This document shows positions 44,614-57,824 of a DNA stretch of 64,000 nt, piece by piece (position 1 is the first letter of the stretch; every line of letters starts with the position of its first letter). This DNA is from Nyssa sinensis (taxonomy: Eukaryota; Streptophyta; Magnoliopsida; Cornales; Nyssaceae): contig CM018035.1 in the NCBI GenBank assembly GCA_008638375.1, positions 9,265,577 to 9,329,576 of the forward strand, read 5' to 3'. Below the pieces are notes generated by a model. It was not told where the DNA came from. It searched no databases and was given only the letters and a program-made list of their open reading frames with translations. A program made the position numbers and the translations under genes.

Positions 44614-47600
44614 ATTGTTATAAGTTTCAGTTTACAAACTTAGTTTATAAACTCGGTTCATTTAAAAATTACTCCTTGTATTGTATTGAGTAAAGCATTA
44701 GATTGCCACCATCACCAAATTGTTTTAAAAGGAAAAAAAATCCCAAATTTAAGAAATAAAAAAGTTAGCTACCTATTTTTCAAATTGCATATACAAAAAG
44801 AGAACGATAGAAAAAGAAATATGGCTCCCTATAAATCCGCTATCATCTATACAAAGATTAAAATTTCATTTCGTATTGGTCACTCAAAAAGAGAAAACAT
44901 TTCTGAAATTTTTCGTAAATATAGTTAAAACAATAAAAAAAATTTAAAATGTATAAAAACATTTGAAAACATAAAATAAAATATATGAATTTGTAAAAAT
45001 AAATATTATAATTAATTAATAACAATTTAGGTTACTCGTCTATACACACAAGAAGATACTAGAAGAAATTTTTTTAAAAAATATAAATACAAATCAGTTA
45101 TTAATATCAAATAACTCTTTTACTAATAAAAAAAACTTATATCTACTTTTTTATCCAATATGAAATTATTATATTTTTTTATATAAAATATGTGATATTA
45201 TTATATTTTTGAATAATCGAGATAATGCTTTGTTGAGTTGTATGTGAAATTATTATAATTGAATATATTATCATTATATAATAGATATTATGTAATATTA
45301 TAATTAATAACTATAATAAGTAAAACAAATAACAATTTAAATCTATTATAATTAATAACTAATTATTAAAATACATTTTTTATCTACTTTTTATTCTTAT
45401 TACTATTACTTTTTCTTATTTACTATTTTTTAAAAAGAAATAAAATTTTGATCCTTGTGTTTATATGTGTGTGCACACACTCCAACATGCATATATGTAT
45501 ACATTAATATTTTAAGACGTCTTTTTTATTATTTTGAATTAGATTTTTTTGAAATTTTTGACTTTCCACCCAAATTTGAAAATTCCAAATTAGGCCACGT
45601 TACCAAATATGTTTTCTACTTTTGAAAATAGAAACAAAAAATGAACTTTAACAGGATTTGGCCAGGCATATTTTGAAAACTATTTTAAAACAAATTTAAA
45701 AATAGCTCATTTTAGGAAACAAATAAAACTAGGTTTGTTTTATATTTTTAATAATTCAAATTCATCTTGGAATATGAAAAAGACTTGAAAGCATATCTAT
45801 TTTCAAAATTCTCATTATTTTTAATTTTAAAAACCTAAAAAGTTAAAGCAATGAAAGCAAAAATGCATCCAAACAGGTCCTTGTTTTCATTTTATAGGTC
45901 GATAAGTCATTGGTTTAACCAGTAAATCAACTAATTAAATTAGTTATACAAATTTTTATATTTTAAAAATTAAAAGTTTAATAAAAAATGAAATATATAT
46001 TTTAAATATATCTTAGTGTAAAACAAATAAATATGAAAATGAACATACCATGTTATTTATATATTATTATTTTATCATACCTAATAAATTAATAAATAAA
46101 CAAAATTCTAATATTATAAAAAAAACAAAATTCTAATAAATTCCAATTTCAAGACATGTCATACAAAAGACAAAAAGGCATAAGCCTAACTTGAAAACAT
46201 GGCAAAAATTTAGTTCTTTAATCATTTTGTTTAATTGCTTAAAACCCGTTCGATTCACTAAGACTTATTACGGTTCATTGAATCAATCATTTTCAATTGA
46301 TTTTTACTAATTTGCTTTTTTATTAATCCTATAACAAAATCGAATCCATCTAGTCTCTGATTCGAGCTGAATTTGATAACACTGATTTATTCAATTTGTC
46401 TACTGTTGGAAGAAGCCTTTTTCTTTATTGTCAAGTCCTTTTTATATATAACTATGTGTTTCACACTTACTTTAAAAAAAAAAAAATATGTGTATTACAA
46501 ACGTGCGTTGAAGTTTTTCAAAATTGATTTTTTATTCTCTCTTTTGACCAGGTTAATGAGATGTATGGTGGGTGTTGATTCATTTTCTTCTTCTTTTTTT
46601 TATTTTTTTAAAAAAATTGGGTGACCATTTTGACAAGTTTGAGTAAAAATTATGTCCAATGATGACATGACACCAAACAACATTTAATATAACCCACTTT
46701 ACACTACTTTAATATCTACTTTTTGACAAATGAATTCTCATTAATAAGTGCTTTTTTTCCAAAGTAAATTACACTTATAAATTATAATCACTCCTCATTT
46801 CATTTTGTGGCAGCAATGGGATTGACACCCTTGTTATAAAGAAGATGTGCACGTCTTATAATAAATTACTTTTAGGTGTTGTGTTTAAGGTTGCAAATGA
46901 TATTTTTGAAAAATAAATAGTACCAACTTTCTTCCCAAGTTAATGATATAAGATCATGAAAATAAATTCTTTGAGCTCGCCTTGATTTTAGATGAAGTGA
47001 GTAAGTTGATCATTGTGGCGCATTAGGTGTACAAGACTCTTGTATTCGATAGAGTTTAGGATATATGCATGTTATGTTATTCGTGTCACTGCATTGGCAA
47101 ATGAAATTTTACCATCATGACCTCTAATAGATTTTAATAAGATTTTTCATGCTCAAATGAATGTGGTAAGTAAGACAATTGAAGGTGAAAGCCAAATAAA
47201 GACTACCACATTATTTGGTTTCTCACTTGAAAGAAAGAAAGAAATGGAGATGATTGAAAGAAGAAAAGAGAAAGGAAAAGAAGAGATAGTGTGGAAAATG
47301 CCATTTCCTTTGATATATAGTTGAAAAAAAAATCTCGCATTTGGTTATGGAAAAGCAATGGAAAGCAAGGTCGGAAAAAGAGGGGGAAAATTAGAGACAT
47401 GAAGATTGAAAAAATAAAACCGAAGCAAAAGTGAGACTAGGGAAGTTTGAGAGTTAGGTCTATGTGAGGTACAAAAATAGCGGAAGAGAGAGCGATGGGG
47501 TAAAGGCTAAGCAAAAGGGAGGGGTAAAAATGTCTTTTCAACTTCTTTCATAAGCGCAAATTTAATTTTATAAGTATTAGAAGGGTAAAACAGGTATTTA

Positions 47601-48381
47601 TAGAATTGATGAGATGATGTCAACATTTTTTAGTAGGATAACATTTGTAATTAGGTCTAACTTCACGGGATGTTATAGACAAAATAGTTGAAACTCACTT
47701 TTTGGATAAATTATTTTGACATTTTTTGAGATTAAGTCTAATTAGTACACACGCTATCTTTAATTATACACGAATTCCTAGCGGACCGTAATAGGTTAAA
47801 GATGTTTCCTTGGTCGATCGTTTTCCTTAGTTCAAAGAGGTTAGCAAAATCAATCGAGACAGTTTATTTGTTTATAAGGATTCGCAACTTACGTTAGAGC
47901 TAAAAATATCAAATATTTGTCGGCATGTATCATAGTATCCCAATTTATCCAATCAAATTAAAAGGTTTAAAGTAGGGGCATGTGGACCAAATTGTTTTTG
48001 CTAAAGATGTTAATTAGGGTTTGCTTTGGAGTCATATCAAACAAAAAAATTGAAATCATTTAGGGACATGAATTACTTTAATTATGTGTTATCACCATAG
48101 ATTTTGATTAGACAATGGAAGGTTATTTGTTCTCAAGGCACTCTAATTGCAACTTTTGACTTAAAGCTAGTGGAATGGGTGCCATGGATGAGCTTGGGGG
48201 ACCATGGAATCTTGAAACTCCACACCTCCTTGGAAAGGTTGAAACAAGTTAATAACCCTATATTGAAGTTAAGTACTGCAATTATGTGACAAGATATATC
48301 CCACTAAAGCAACTTGCGAGATGAGGGTAGCATCAATGATATCAAGACCTCTTGGTGCATGAATTTTAGAATTAATGGGCT
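44614..48381. other. AT-rich intergenic, no gene recognised
   Basis: Short frames only. A possible old hAT-like relic lies around 45890-46360 (phrases recall the 20559 element, such as ATAAGTCATTGGTTTAACCA). A purine-rich patch is at about 47225-47295. Confidence 0.4.
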
Positions 48382-48650
48382 GCCAAAATCCTAAATAGCT
48401 ACCTTTTTTTTCTTCTTTTTTTCTTTTAAGTACATTGTAATTTTTTTTTTTCGTAACACTACGGTTTGTTTGGTATGATTTTTCATTTTCGTTGCTTTTG
48501 TTTAGGATTAATACATAGCCAAAATCCTTAATAGTTACCCTTTTTTTTTTTTAAGTATGTTGAAATTTTTTAAGCACGTTGTTGAATAGTACACGTATTT
48601 TTGGTATAGTTTTAATTTTCATTGATTTTGTTTTGAGTTTTTATTTTTAA
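48382..48650 (+). repeat. about 137-bp direct duplication, diverged
   Basis: CCAAAATCCTAAATAGCTACC at about 48382 and its variant at about 48519 are each followed by a T run, AAGTA(C/T)(A/G)TTG and TTTGGTAT(G/A)(A/G)TTTT(T/A)-like sequence ending near a CATTTTCGTTG/ATTTTCATTG phrase. Confidence 0.6.
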
Positions 48651-49411
48651 ACTTTTTGAAAATGAAAACGAGGCATGATAATTTTTGAAATACAGTAGTT
48701 TTTAGATATTTTTTTCATTTTTTAGTTAACTCCAATTTAAATAAAACACAAGATTTCATTTTAAACGGCCCATTTTCAAGCAATTATTTTAAAAAAATTC
48801 AAAAATGCTTGTCAAATATATTGTCCATGTGTGTTAGCCCTTTTTTTTTCTACCAAATGAACCCTATATTTCTTAAGATCTGCTCATTTCATTGAATTAT
48901 TTAGACAAGTTTATTCATTATTTTACATGAATAGTTCATCCTTCCCTATATAGAATGCCTAAAAAGTCAATCAAATATGGAAGAAATGATGGTTTCCTAC
49001 AATAATTTATGAGGATATATATGCCTTCTCTCATATATCATTTCTTCAAAACAAAAAATAAAATGCATATCTTCTGCCTCCATGTGTCTATACATGAGGT
49101 TGAAAGCATATACTTGGATGCCCTTGATGGTGATGGAAGCATTCATTTTGTAGACACTAAAATATTCTTATCTTTTCTATTGAGACAAGCAAAAGTTGAG
49201 AGAGAGAGAGGCAAGGACCAAATCATTTGAGGGAAGGATGAAGGGAAAGAAAAGGGTTCCATGGCTTTACTTTCACCATCATTTTGTGATCATCATCACT
49301 TGAAAAAAAAGCTTTATTGTTGGTTTGATTGAGACTCTTTGGAAAGGACAATGACTTTATATAAGTAAAATACCAGTACTTTCCAAACAATTGACTCTTA
49401 TGATCCAGGTA

Positions 49412-49447
<36 letters not shown>

Positions 49448-49740
49448 CATTCATGTGTCCACCATAGTCCATATGTACAAGATTACAACTCATAGTACTG
49501 CATGCATTTCTAATGTTAATTTTTCCGTTTGTCATTAGAGAGACATAGGCATTTTTGCAACCAATGGATTGAGGGAATGCTCCCAAATGCATCTTTTTTT
49601 TACTGGGACTTTTGGAAAGGTAATAATTTCAATTTGTAATAAATAGGTATTGAAGTGGGATCTTGTTTTCTGTGGTACCCAGCCACTAGGCCAATTCAAT
49701 AGCAATTAAAGTGGAATAATTTTATTAATTTTATTTATTT
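48651..49740. other. intergenic with a (TA)n microsatellite
   Basis: (TA)n at about 49414-49446. No gene recognised; the small frames include repeat translations. Confidence 0.45.
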
Positions 49741-49830
49741 GATACAACGATGTGGGAAGGAGAAATCGAACTCATACTAATTGTGTAGAGAATGAACACT
49801 TAAACCACTTAGATAGAAGCTCAGTCCTAA
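49741..49830 (-). mobile_element. tRNA-derived SINE fragment
   Basis: On the minus strand, TCTAAGTGGTTTAAGTG (A-box-like) precedes GAGTTCGATTTC (B-box-like) by about 35 bases, followed by CTTCCCACATCGTTGTATC. A similar 3' phrase (CTTCCACATCGCATGTATC) occurs at about 52159 on +. T/A-rich flanks obscure any target duplication. Confidence 0.5.
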
Positions 49831-50228
49831 TAATTTTATTTTCTTAATTAGTAAAATTATGGAGTAGCAAGTTTATTACCATAGAGAATTTAATGATCCA
49901 ATTATTACATGGTTTTACTTGATTGGTTTTACTAAAAATTTAATAACAATTTTTAAGAGTTAGCTCAGTTTGTAAGTTCGTAAGGCTTCGAGAATAAAGG
50001 ACAATGTCCCTGAGAGAGTTTTCAAACTTACGGTAGTTTTGCCTTTACCCAATATGCGATTTTTAAAAATAAGGTCGTATATTTAGAATTTATTTTGACA
50101 ATTACATGTCCAAAGAACCCATAATTAATATGGTTATTACATTACCCCATCTTTGGATGCGTCAAGAATTCAAAACTTTTCATTCTTTACTGACACAACT
50201 TATTAGGGTAAACCCCCTTGGCCAAAAA

Positions 50229-50259
<31 letters not shown>

Positions 50260-50735
50260 GAAATTGATCCCAGTTGCTTTTATGAGATGTATTGAAGACT
50301 ACTCTCAATTTAATAAAAGCTATTTGATTTTCTGCACTTTCTTGTAACCAACAGCAGGGATTACTATTCAATTAAGTTTCCTTTTTCAATCTAACAAGGA
50401 CAGTTTGAGTGGGAGAAAAGTATCCTGTGGAAAATAAATTATACAATCAATCTGAGGTTTTTCTTTTCTTTTTTCTTAAAGCATTACGCAACTGGCAATT
50501 TATGTAATTCAAAACCATAAAAGTAGAGAAATTAGACAAATCATGTCAAATAAAAAAAAGACATGCAGAATAGGTTTAAAAAAGAAGAAGAAGAAGAGGA
50601 AGAAAGTCATGGTTTGGTGTTCATTCTACTAATATAGATTGTTAGGAGGGGGAATTAGACATAGGAAGTTCATCTTTTATCTCTTATCAACTTGTGAATT
50701 AAAAAAAATGTAAGCTTAGTTTTTAATATTATTTA
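49831..50735. other. intergenic with (GAA)n runs
   Basis: (GAA)n-like runs are at about 50236-50259 and 50583-50603. A further tRNA-like patch (TAGCTCAGTTTGTAAG at about 49961) may be another SINE relic. No gene recognised. Confidence 0.4.
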
Positions 50736-51083
50736 GGGAAAATTACTCATAATCGCATGTGGTTAGGCCCGTGTGTGATATAAAAGTGGGCATTTATCCT
50801 CCTTCTTATTAAAGTTAAAATGAAATCGTTATTTTTTTTTTATCAAAATACACGGCACGTGTTTTTCACACAATTAATATGCCAGTTACTAGAGTTATGT
50901 ATACTTTGTTACATACCACATGAGATTATGTATACTTTTATACCCTAACTTTTAGGAAGGAGATGAGGCTATTTTGGTATTTTCAGTTAATGGTATCATG
51001 AATTTTATAAATGTCCACATTTATATCACAGAGAAGTTAGGTACACACGGGCCTAATCACATAAAATTATGAATAATTTTTCC
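50736..51083. mobile_element. Mutator-like MITE with perfect 9-bp target duplication, 348 bp
   Basis: The left end GGGAAAATTACTCATAATC is inverted at the right (reading back GGAAAAATTATTCATAATT). Both arms continue to GTTAGGCCCGTGTG on the left and GATTAGGCCCGTGTG on the right, reversed. TATTATTTA flanks it perfectly at 50727-50735 and 51084-51092. It is a different family from the GGGTAAATTATAC copies. Confidence 0.88.
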
Positions 51084-51092
51084 TATTATTTA

Positions 51093-53884
51093 TATAAAAT
51101 ACTCCATCTAAGACTTTGAAAATTAAATTATGCAAAATACAGATAAAATTGTCTACCATTATTTATCATCTATATATCTTTTTCAAACCATGTCAAATGT
51201 GGCAGCCTTGTACACCAGGCAATGGCACCTTTCAAATATTTTTAAAATTGACAAGACAATACGCTTTACTTTGGATGTGACTCATCCCAATTCAGGCAAT
51301 CTATTATTAGAGCATCTCCGGTGATGTCTTGGGTTTAACTTCCCTTAACTTATCTGTGTGAACACAATGATTAAGCTGTTTTTCAATTTGCGTGTTAGTT
51401 AATGTTAGATGTATGGTGATATATGTAAGTGATGTTAGCCAAAACGCTGGTATCCCCTCCTTTTTTTTTTTTTTTTGACTTTTAGGGTGATGTGGGACCT
51501 TATGACTCTTTTTTTAATCGTAATTGGTAAAAAGATTAACCACAATTAACTAATATTTTAACTGATGATACAAAATTGGAAATGTTTTGACAGATATATT
51601 GGATGCAACACCTAATACAAGCTCACCTGTTAACATTTCCATTGGGATGGCCTTAACCCTGAGTTTTGAAGGTGCCTCAACGTTTTCACATCTTGCAGTG
51701 CATTTTTTGCATTCATGAAGTTGATACAGATGGAGAACATTAATCAATTTTCAACTTCAAATACATGCAAATAAATAAATAAAGCTAAGTTTGATCATTC
51801 CATAGTTTATGAAAATTGCTAAATATAATGAATTTATTTATTTATTTATTTATTTTTTTACTCCTAAACACAAGATAATATGACTAAAATACTAAATACA
51901 TATTTGTCTTACTACCTTATGTCTAAGAGTTAAAAAATAAAGTGAGAAAATATTATATATATATATATATATATCATTTCTCTAATTTTATTTTGTGTGT
52001 GTGTGTGTGTATATACATGTGTCTCTGTAAATTAGCATACTGAAAATGTTAGAAGTTTGAGTTATTGCATACACAAATAGTATTAAGATTTTTTCCTCCC
52101 TACATCACTTGTATCAAAGTCATTACACATACGGATATAGTATTAGAAATTCTCCCTTCCACATCGCATGTATCAAAAATAAAATATATTAATAGGCTAT
52201 AGTATACATAATCTCATGTGTTTCAGATATGATTTTTTGAAATATGTTTTAGAATTTTGTAATTAATTTTAAAAAAATTGTGAGAATTTGTTTGAATATG
52301 ACAATTTGAATTGTAATAAATTAAAAAAAATATGAAAAGGTGTATGGACATAATCTGAAAAATAAAAATAAAAAAACTTTCTCCACCTTTTTAAAATACT
52401 AATATCATTAATCACCGCAATCGTACATCATACAAGTAAGATATCAAGAGTCAAAATTTTTATGGTCAAAATCAAATGGACTCACGAAATCATATGCTAC
52501 ATTAGATCCTGACCCATTGTTAAACCTATCTCTTCAGATTTCCTTGATAGAGGAAATCCATTACCCACAAATCTATTAGCCACGATTCCTTTATCAAGCA
52601 TCCACCCATTTTTATCACAACACACCACTTGTAAATCACCACCATGACCACTAAGTTTCATTGACAACCACCGATTTAGTCGACTCTCAATGGTCACTAG
52701 TGGCTGTTGCGCTAGGATGATTATTGTTGGTGGTAGACCATGTGTTTCATTGCGGTGGCAACTGATGGTTGATGCGCAAGGGGGATTGCCGAAGTGGTAG
52801 AGTTGGTTTTCCGTGGTGGTCATCCTGGCTGTTAGTTGATGAGTCATGGTCGTGATGTCTAGTGGTCAATGGTCAAGGTTAGGAGGATTGCCGTAAATAT
52901 AAAGCTAGAAAGAGAAAGAGAGATAAAGAAGAAAATTTGGTGAAAAAAAATCTAGTGATTTTGGAAAAATCTGAAAAATAGTTTTTGAATAATTTCTTAT
53001 GAATTTAGCTTGCCAAATGCGTATCCTGCGTTTTGAAATTAAAAATTTGTTTTTGAAAACGGAACCAAACGGAACCTTATTGTTTCTTGGTTAATAAAAA
53101 TAAAATAAATACATCATCAAAGACGAAAATTTTGAGATGTTTTATTAATTAATAATAATTTTAAATGTCTCCTTTATTTTTAGAATTTTTAATCTATTTT
53201 TAGTTATTTATTTATCTATCTATTTATTTTTTATTGGCCTTGTTATGGGTTTTTGTTTAGGCTTTTGGTGAACGGTCAAGATAGGCATATAAGCCACCAT
53301 TTTAGAAGTATGAACCACATGAAACCTTTCGGAATTAAGCTCGCAAGAATTTATTGGGCCTGTTTCGAGTTTTCTTATAGGTAATTTTTGTGGTAATCAA
53401 TTCTGGGCCTATAGGCTATGCTAGAGTTGGACAAATATTCAAATTACACCACCACTTATATTGTAGGACTTGGAATGCAGGGTGGAATCAGGAAAAAAAT
53501 TGGGGCCGGCGCTGGGGGTTAGAAAATTTTAGATGGGCTATTTTTTTTTTAAAGAAAAATTTAAGGTGAAAAATGGATAAATTATGGAATCAAGACGAGT
53601 AAGGATTGAACTGGACCAAAATTTTGAGGTGAATTAGTTTGAAAATGATCAAAATTTTACCAATAATCTTTTTTGGAGTTAGGGGCTATAACCCACCCCA
53701 GTCTACTCATGGATCCACTCTTGGATCTCATAATCATCCACAGGTGATCTCCAAGCCATTTCTCTTCAATATGAGCATCATGTGCTCCTTCCATTGATGT
53801 TCAAGCAAAGCAATGCATCAATGGAAATACTAGTTCACAAGGTTCATGCACTTGGTATGTTCCAGAACAGGTTAATAGTAACTA
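51093..53884. other. intergenic with microsatellites; possible old transposon
   Basis: (TA)n at about 51954-51974 and (GT)n at about 51996-52010. A 116-aa minus-strand frame at 52497-52847 sits in GC-richer DNA next to GAAAACGGAACCAAACGG at about 53055, a phrase common at MITE ends. I do not recognise the protein and do not call it a gene. Confidence 0.4.
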
Positions 53885-55885
53885 GAGTTAATTACACCTA
53901 TCTCTCCTGATGTTTCTAACAATTGTAGAAATCTTTTTTATACTTTTTGAAATAACACTGTCTCCCCTGTCAGTTTGGTCGGACAAACGGTGTTAACGAA
54001 ATTAATTAAATTACTAATTTATCCTTATATATTTAATAATATTATTTGGTCAAAAAGTCAATAACCCTGTTTCTTATGTATTTTTCTCTCTCCTCGTTTA
54101 CTTTATCACATTGCAGCATTCTCTATCTCTCTACATACGAACAAGACCTAATTCCTCTCAACTTATCTCTCTAACCTCCATGGAAGGAAGCAACTGCACC
54201 TACAATCCTATACATTCCACCGTTCACAGCATCGAGCCACCACCGGGAAAATTTTTCCATCTCACTTATCTCTCTCAATTTCTCTACTCATAGCTACCAT
54301 CGACAAAAACTAGTGCCACTGCCACTGCCACTGCCATAGCCACCACTTCTGCCAATCGCGTGAACCACCATCGATCATCACACCCCTCGATCAATCTCTC
54401 TTCAAGCTCTCTTAAAGCCACCACCGACAGTGCACCATGATCTAATTGGTATCTTTCTCCTTGCTCTGTTTTGCTACTGCTTGTAATGTTTAGTTTGTAG
54501 CCTTGGTGTTGGTTGATAATAAATCAATCTTACTAATACTAACATAAATGTTAACAGTATGGATATTTGTTAATATATTGACAATTTATTACAAAATTGA
54601 GGTAGACAAATAAGATCACAAATTGGGGATTTTTTGTGTTCATTGTTATTAAGAAATTCGTTAATTCTGTGTGATTTGTGCAACTTCCTCATGTATCTAA
54701 AAAATTTAAAAGCAGTCCTACTAAGGACTTCTCATCTTGAGTCCGTCAGTTGGATACATGGGACCTTTAAACATGGTTTTACTTGTTTTTAGTCCATGCG
54801 CATTTGATAGTTCAGGTTTAGTGATACAAATTGGTTTCTTAAACTACTTAAGAGATGATATTCTTCTAGATACTGTACTTTCATTAGGGGAATCGAGTAA
54901 CTTGGAGAAACAAGACACAAAATATGGTGATCAGAATTAGTGGAAGAATATAATTTATGGATATGGATGGTGTTTTGGGTTGCTGCAACTATCTTTCACT
55001 GGGAGAAATTAGGGATGCTGTTCATCAAGATATGATTCTACAGTGTGATGATATGGAAGCAAGAAGTACTGCTCGTAATCTTGTCAATTGTTTTGACCAA
55101 CACATCAAAGCTTTTTGACATTTTATCACAATTTGACTTTGGATGTCTAGTACAATATATGTTACTGCATATGAACAACGAGCACTTCTCCTAACTAAAG
55201 CCATGAGAAAGATACGTCATCGTATGAGTTGTAGTGATAACTAAGTAGCTCTTTCCTCTATATAGAAAAATGACCAAATCATGTTACATTTTGGTGGTCA
55301 CTGGGGGCATCTTACATTTGCTTTTCCTTTCTCAAGTAACAATTGGGAGTGGATTACATGAGGATGTTGCACACATCATACTGCAACCTGACAGTTTAAA
55401 TGTATGCAACAGAAAAGGGAATTTTTTAAATTATTGCGCAATGTTTGTGATCTTACTTGATAACACATTGATAAATGTATACATTTGTTATATATATATA
55501 TTTCTAATAGAAAATTACAAATTACATAGAAGAGTTAAGAGTGAAAATGTTTTAGAGAAAGAGTTCCATTAAAAAGAGAAATCTTTTAAAGAGGGAGAGA
55601 GTTTATAGAAATGAAGGGACGAAAGTAGTTAGGTAATATTGTAATTTTACAACAATAGGGGAGGGTAATCTTGTCCTTGTAATATTTGTAAGGGCAAAAT
55701 TGACATTTTAAAAAAAAATCTATCCTTATGTCATCAATTTCTCTCTATAAGTAACAGTATTTGATGGTAGGGGGCAATGTGTAACTGATATATGAACCAA
55801 AAGGAGAACAATGTTATTTCAGAAATTATAGGGATAATTTTTATAATTGTCAGAAATCTCAAGGGAGCTAGGTGTAATTAACCCT
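53885..55885. mobile_element. 2.0-kb Mutator-like element with long inverted ends and unknown interior
   Basis: The left end GAGTTAATTACACCTATCTC matches the reversed right end AGGGTTAATTACACCTAGCT. The arms continue for about 100 bp with the phrases TTTCTAACAATTGTAG and TTTCTGACAATTATAA. AGTAACTA flanks it at 53877-53884 and 55886-55893. The ends resemble the shorter foldback MITEs. The 1.7-kb interior has gene-like patches (CT-rich leader-like stretch at about 54085-54170; open frames at 54737-54940 and 54961-55120) but no recognisable transposase, so it may hold captured host sequence. Confidence 0.7.
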
Positions 55886-55893
55886 AGTAACTA

Positions 55894-56319
55894 ATATTGT
55901 CGATGCAGTTGGTTGTATATTCAGAATAAAGTCTTTACAAAATGACAAAAGTCACCGGAAGAGATTGGTGGGGCGTCGATCAAAGAATTTGGACAATCAA
56001 CTCAACTCAACTCAAGTTAATAAAAATCTTATATAATTTAAAAATTAATATATTATATAAATTTAAAAAATATATAAAAAATTAATATAAATATTATATA
56101 TAATTGGATTGAATCGTTAACATATCATATTCATTTAATCTATATATGATTTATTTATTTATTATTTCTTTTTCAATAAAATAAGTGTTTATCTACCATT
56201 ATAATTTTACATGTACGTCTAGTTCATTGTTGATAAGAATATACCCATAAGATTTTGTCTGTAATATAAAAATAAATATACCATCACATTAGTAAAATCA
56301 ATATTTCTTCTGAGGAGTA
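55894..56319. other. intergenic, no gene recognised
   Basis: AT-rich with no long frame. Confidence 0.5.
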
Positions 56320-56468
56320 AGAATGGCAACGGGGCGGAGTGGTCCTTCCCTAATCTCGACCCTGTTTATATTCTCCGCCTCTGACTCTTGTTCTGTTCCG
56401 TTTAGAAGTTTATCCTGATCTCGACCCCATTTATATTCCTTGACTTCACTTCTTCCTGTCTCGTCCCG

Positions 56469-56499
<31 letters not shown>

Positions 56500-56844
56500 T
56501 TTAAGTAAATTACAACTTTTATTTTGATAAGTAAATTAATGTTTTTTGGTCAAAATAACTAATATAAGAAAAAATATATGAGTGTGATATGAGAAACTTT
56601 AAAACTAATTTTATATAGTGTTATTTATTGGTAAATATAATGTCTATAAGAATAAATAAAAAAACATAATTTATAAACGGAGCGGGGTGACCATCCCTTG
56701 AATTCGCCCCGAACTTGACGGTATTTTAAGAGTCATACTCCGACTCTGTCCCGATCTCGTTTATGAGCATCCCATACCAATTCCATTAAGGGGGGGGGAC
56801 AGGACTAGACGGAACGGGATGTGATGGGATAAATTGTCATTCCT
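56320..56844. repeat. possible hAT-like MITE in the HDA6 upstream region
   Basis: The left end GAATGGCAACGGGGCGGAG is loosely inverted at the right (reading back AGGAATGACAATTTATCCC). Subterminal CCC/TCGACCC-type blocks face each other, and a (TA)n run sits near 56476-56500. It ends about 440 bp before the HDA6-like start codon. No clean target duplication. Confidence 0.5.
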
Positions 56845-57281
56845 AAAATGGAGTATGAGATATCACTCGATTAAAGAGATTTCAAAAAATTAAAAAAAGA
56901 TAAATACTAAAGTCAGTCGTGATTGACAATACTCATTACGTGATTGATGTATTCAAATCATGCACTAACATCACGAGTACAAATTAATTACATATTAATC
57001 ACCGAACGAATTTGGCCACTACCCTAGCTAGACTTTCTCTTAAAAGAATTATCAGATTAAAGAATTTGGGCAATCTACTTAGAGCCCCCATCTCTAATCA
57101 ATTACACTAGAGGTGCACGCAGCAGTCGAAGCATGCCGGCGTATGTTAGTCTAGATCTTCACGTGCGCACCATCTAACGCAACCAAAAGCCCCCGCCCGA
57201 AATTTGAGTTCGTTTGTGCACTCTCAGTGTCCAATTTCTAGACAGAAAAAGAGCAGAGTGCGAGAGAGTGGTGAGAGAGTC
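56845..57281 (+). promoter_or_regulatory. presumed promoter and 5' leader of the HDA6-like gene
   Basis: GC content rises from about 57100 towards the coding exon, and a purine-rich leader (AGAGCAGAGTGCGAGAGAG) precedes the start codon. An in-frame ATG at 57204 with no intervening stop would add 26 residues. No TATA box could be fixed. Confidence 0.4.
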
Positions 57282-57824
57282 ATGGACATGTCGTCGACAG
57301 GGGGTGCATCGCTTCCATCAGGTCCCGACGCTAAAAAGCGCCGGGTGACCTACTTCTACGAGCCCTCGATCGGAGACTACTACTACGGCCAGGGCCACCC
57401 AATGAAGCCCCACCGAATCCGCATGGCCCACAACCTCATAGTTCACTACTCTCTCCACCGCCGGATGGAGATCAATCGCCCCTTCCCGGCTGGCCCCGAC
57501 GACATCAGACGGTTCCACTCCGACGATTATGTCGACTTCCTGGCATCCGTCGCTCCCGAAACCCTACACGACCACACACACGCCCGCCATCTCAAGCGCT
57601 TCAACGTTGGCGAGGACTGTCCGGTTTTCGATGGTTTGTTTGGGTTCTGCCAGGCCTCGGCCGGCGGATCTATCGGCGCTGCTGTGAAGCTTAACCGTCA
57701 AGAAGCCGATATAGCTATCAATTGGGCGGGTGGATTGCATCATGCAAAGAAGTCCGAGGCCTCTGGGTTTTGTTATGTCAATGATATTGTTCTGGGTATT
57801 CTCGAGCTCCTGAAGGTTCATAGG
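57282..57824 (+). CDS. HDA6: class I histone deacetylase, HDA6-like, first coding exon (partial gene)
   Basis: Codons 1-181 of an RPD3-type lysine deacetylase. [20 protein letters not shown] and [17 protein letters not shown] open the catalytic domain at residues 20-56. [20 protein letters not shown] follows near 108, and [20 protein letters not shown] contains the paired catalytic histidines 153 and 154. The start ([12 protein letters not shown]) and [12 protein letters not shown] match HDA6 better than HDA19. The reading ends at AGG before GTATAG, a usable splice donor at 57825, and the frame stops at once beyond it. The zinc-binding Asp/His residues would be in exon 2, which is not in the window. 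In Arabidopsis HDA6 acts in the nucleus on histone acetylation, transposon and rDNA silencing and flowering. Start chosen for the MDMSS context with G at +4. Confidence 0.95.

Noticed and set aside
52040..52190. Second SINE on the + strand sharing the CTTCCACATCGCATGTATC phrase
   Set aside because: Only the 3' part is recognisable and the tRNA-like boxes are missing, so it is not listed as a feature.
52497..52847. 116-aa minus-strand frame as a host gene
   Set aside because: No domain recognised, and nearby transposon-like ends suggest repeat origin.
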